NCBI GenBank assembly: GCA_016203455.1
Contig: JACQMR010000013.1
Span: 1 to 35,437 of the forward strand
DNA: 35,437 nucleotides
Source of the DNA: Candidatus Wildermuthbacteria bacterium
GTDB lineage: Bacteria > Patescibacteriota > Minisyncoccia > Minisyncoccales > UBA10102
Direction: 5' to 3'
Part shown: positions 35,368 through 35,437 of the stretch, in pieces
Position numbering within the stretch: the stretch's first letter is position 1
How the letters are laid out: every line of letters starts with the position of its first letter
Translations under genes and position numbers: made by a program
The notes under the pieces: model-generated
Seen by the model: only the letters and a program-made list of their open reading frames with translations
Told to the model about the DNA's origin: nothing
Database searches by the model: none

Positions 35368-35437
35368 GCTTTCTCTATCATACAGCGTTAAACACCCGCT
35401 TGCAAGACCCGTAAAAATCCAAATCCCAAGCACCAAA

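Noticed and set aside
1-35437. CRISPR arrays, tRNA/rRNA genes, complete transposons or prophage
   Set aside because: No regularly spaced repeats, no recognisable tRNA or rRNA sequence, and no transposase, integrase or phage structural gene seen by eye in any frame.

Overview
The window looks like a chromosomal segment of a Patescibacteria/CPR (Parcubacteria-like) bacterium; this is inferred from gene content and style, not from a search. Nearly all genes lie on the minus strand. Core content: a partial large surface protein with a peptidoglycan-binding-like N-terminus, a DUF5667-like protein with an ECF sigma factor, a lamin-tail-domain (LTD) surface locus, ClpB, HtrA, a cysteine desulfurase, two glycosyltransferases, a methyltransferase, a GH-A-like glycosidase, a ybeY-ftsA-ftsZ-comEC operon, a HigBA-like toxin-antitoxin pair, a CapA-like protein, a second PG-binding surface protein, YqeY, bS21, a HIT protein, HisRS and signal peptidase I. 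The most interesting signals are: (1) two adjacent ORFs that appear to be one ~1584-aa LTD/beta-helix surface protein interrupted by a 16-nt poly-C tract, where losing one C restores the frame; (2) a family of near-perfect hairpins with different stem sequences but a constant 10-nt loop carrying a DnaA-box-like TTATCCACA, with half-copies inside coding genes; (3) a TA module bracketed by 38-bp direct repeats; (4) an 89-bp duplicated inverted-repeat element that forms the C-terminus of a glycosidase; (5) several repeat-derived in-frame insertions in conserved enzymes. No database or folding software was used, and family names come from motif recognition.
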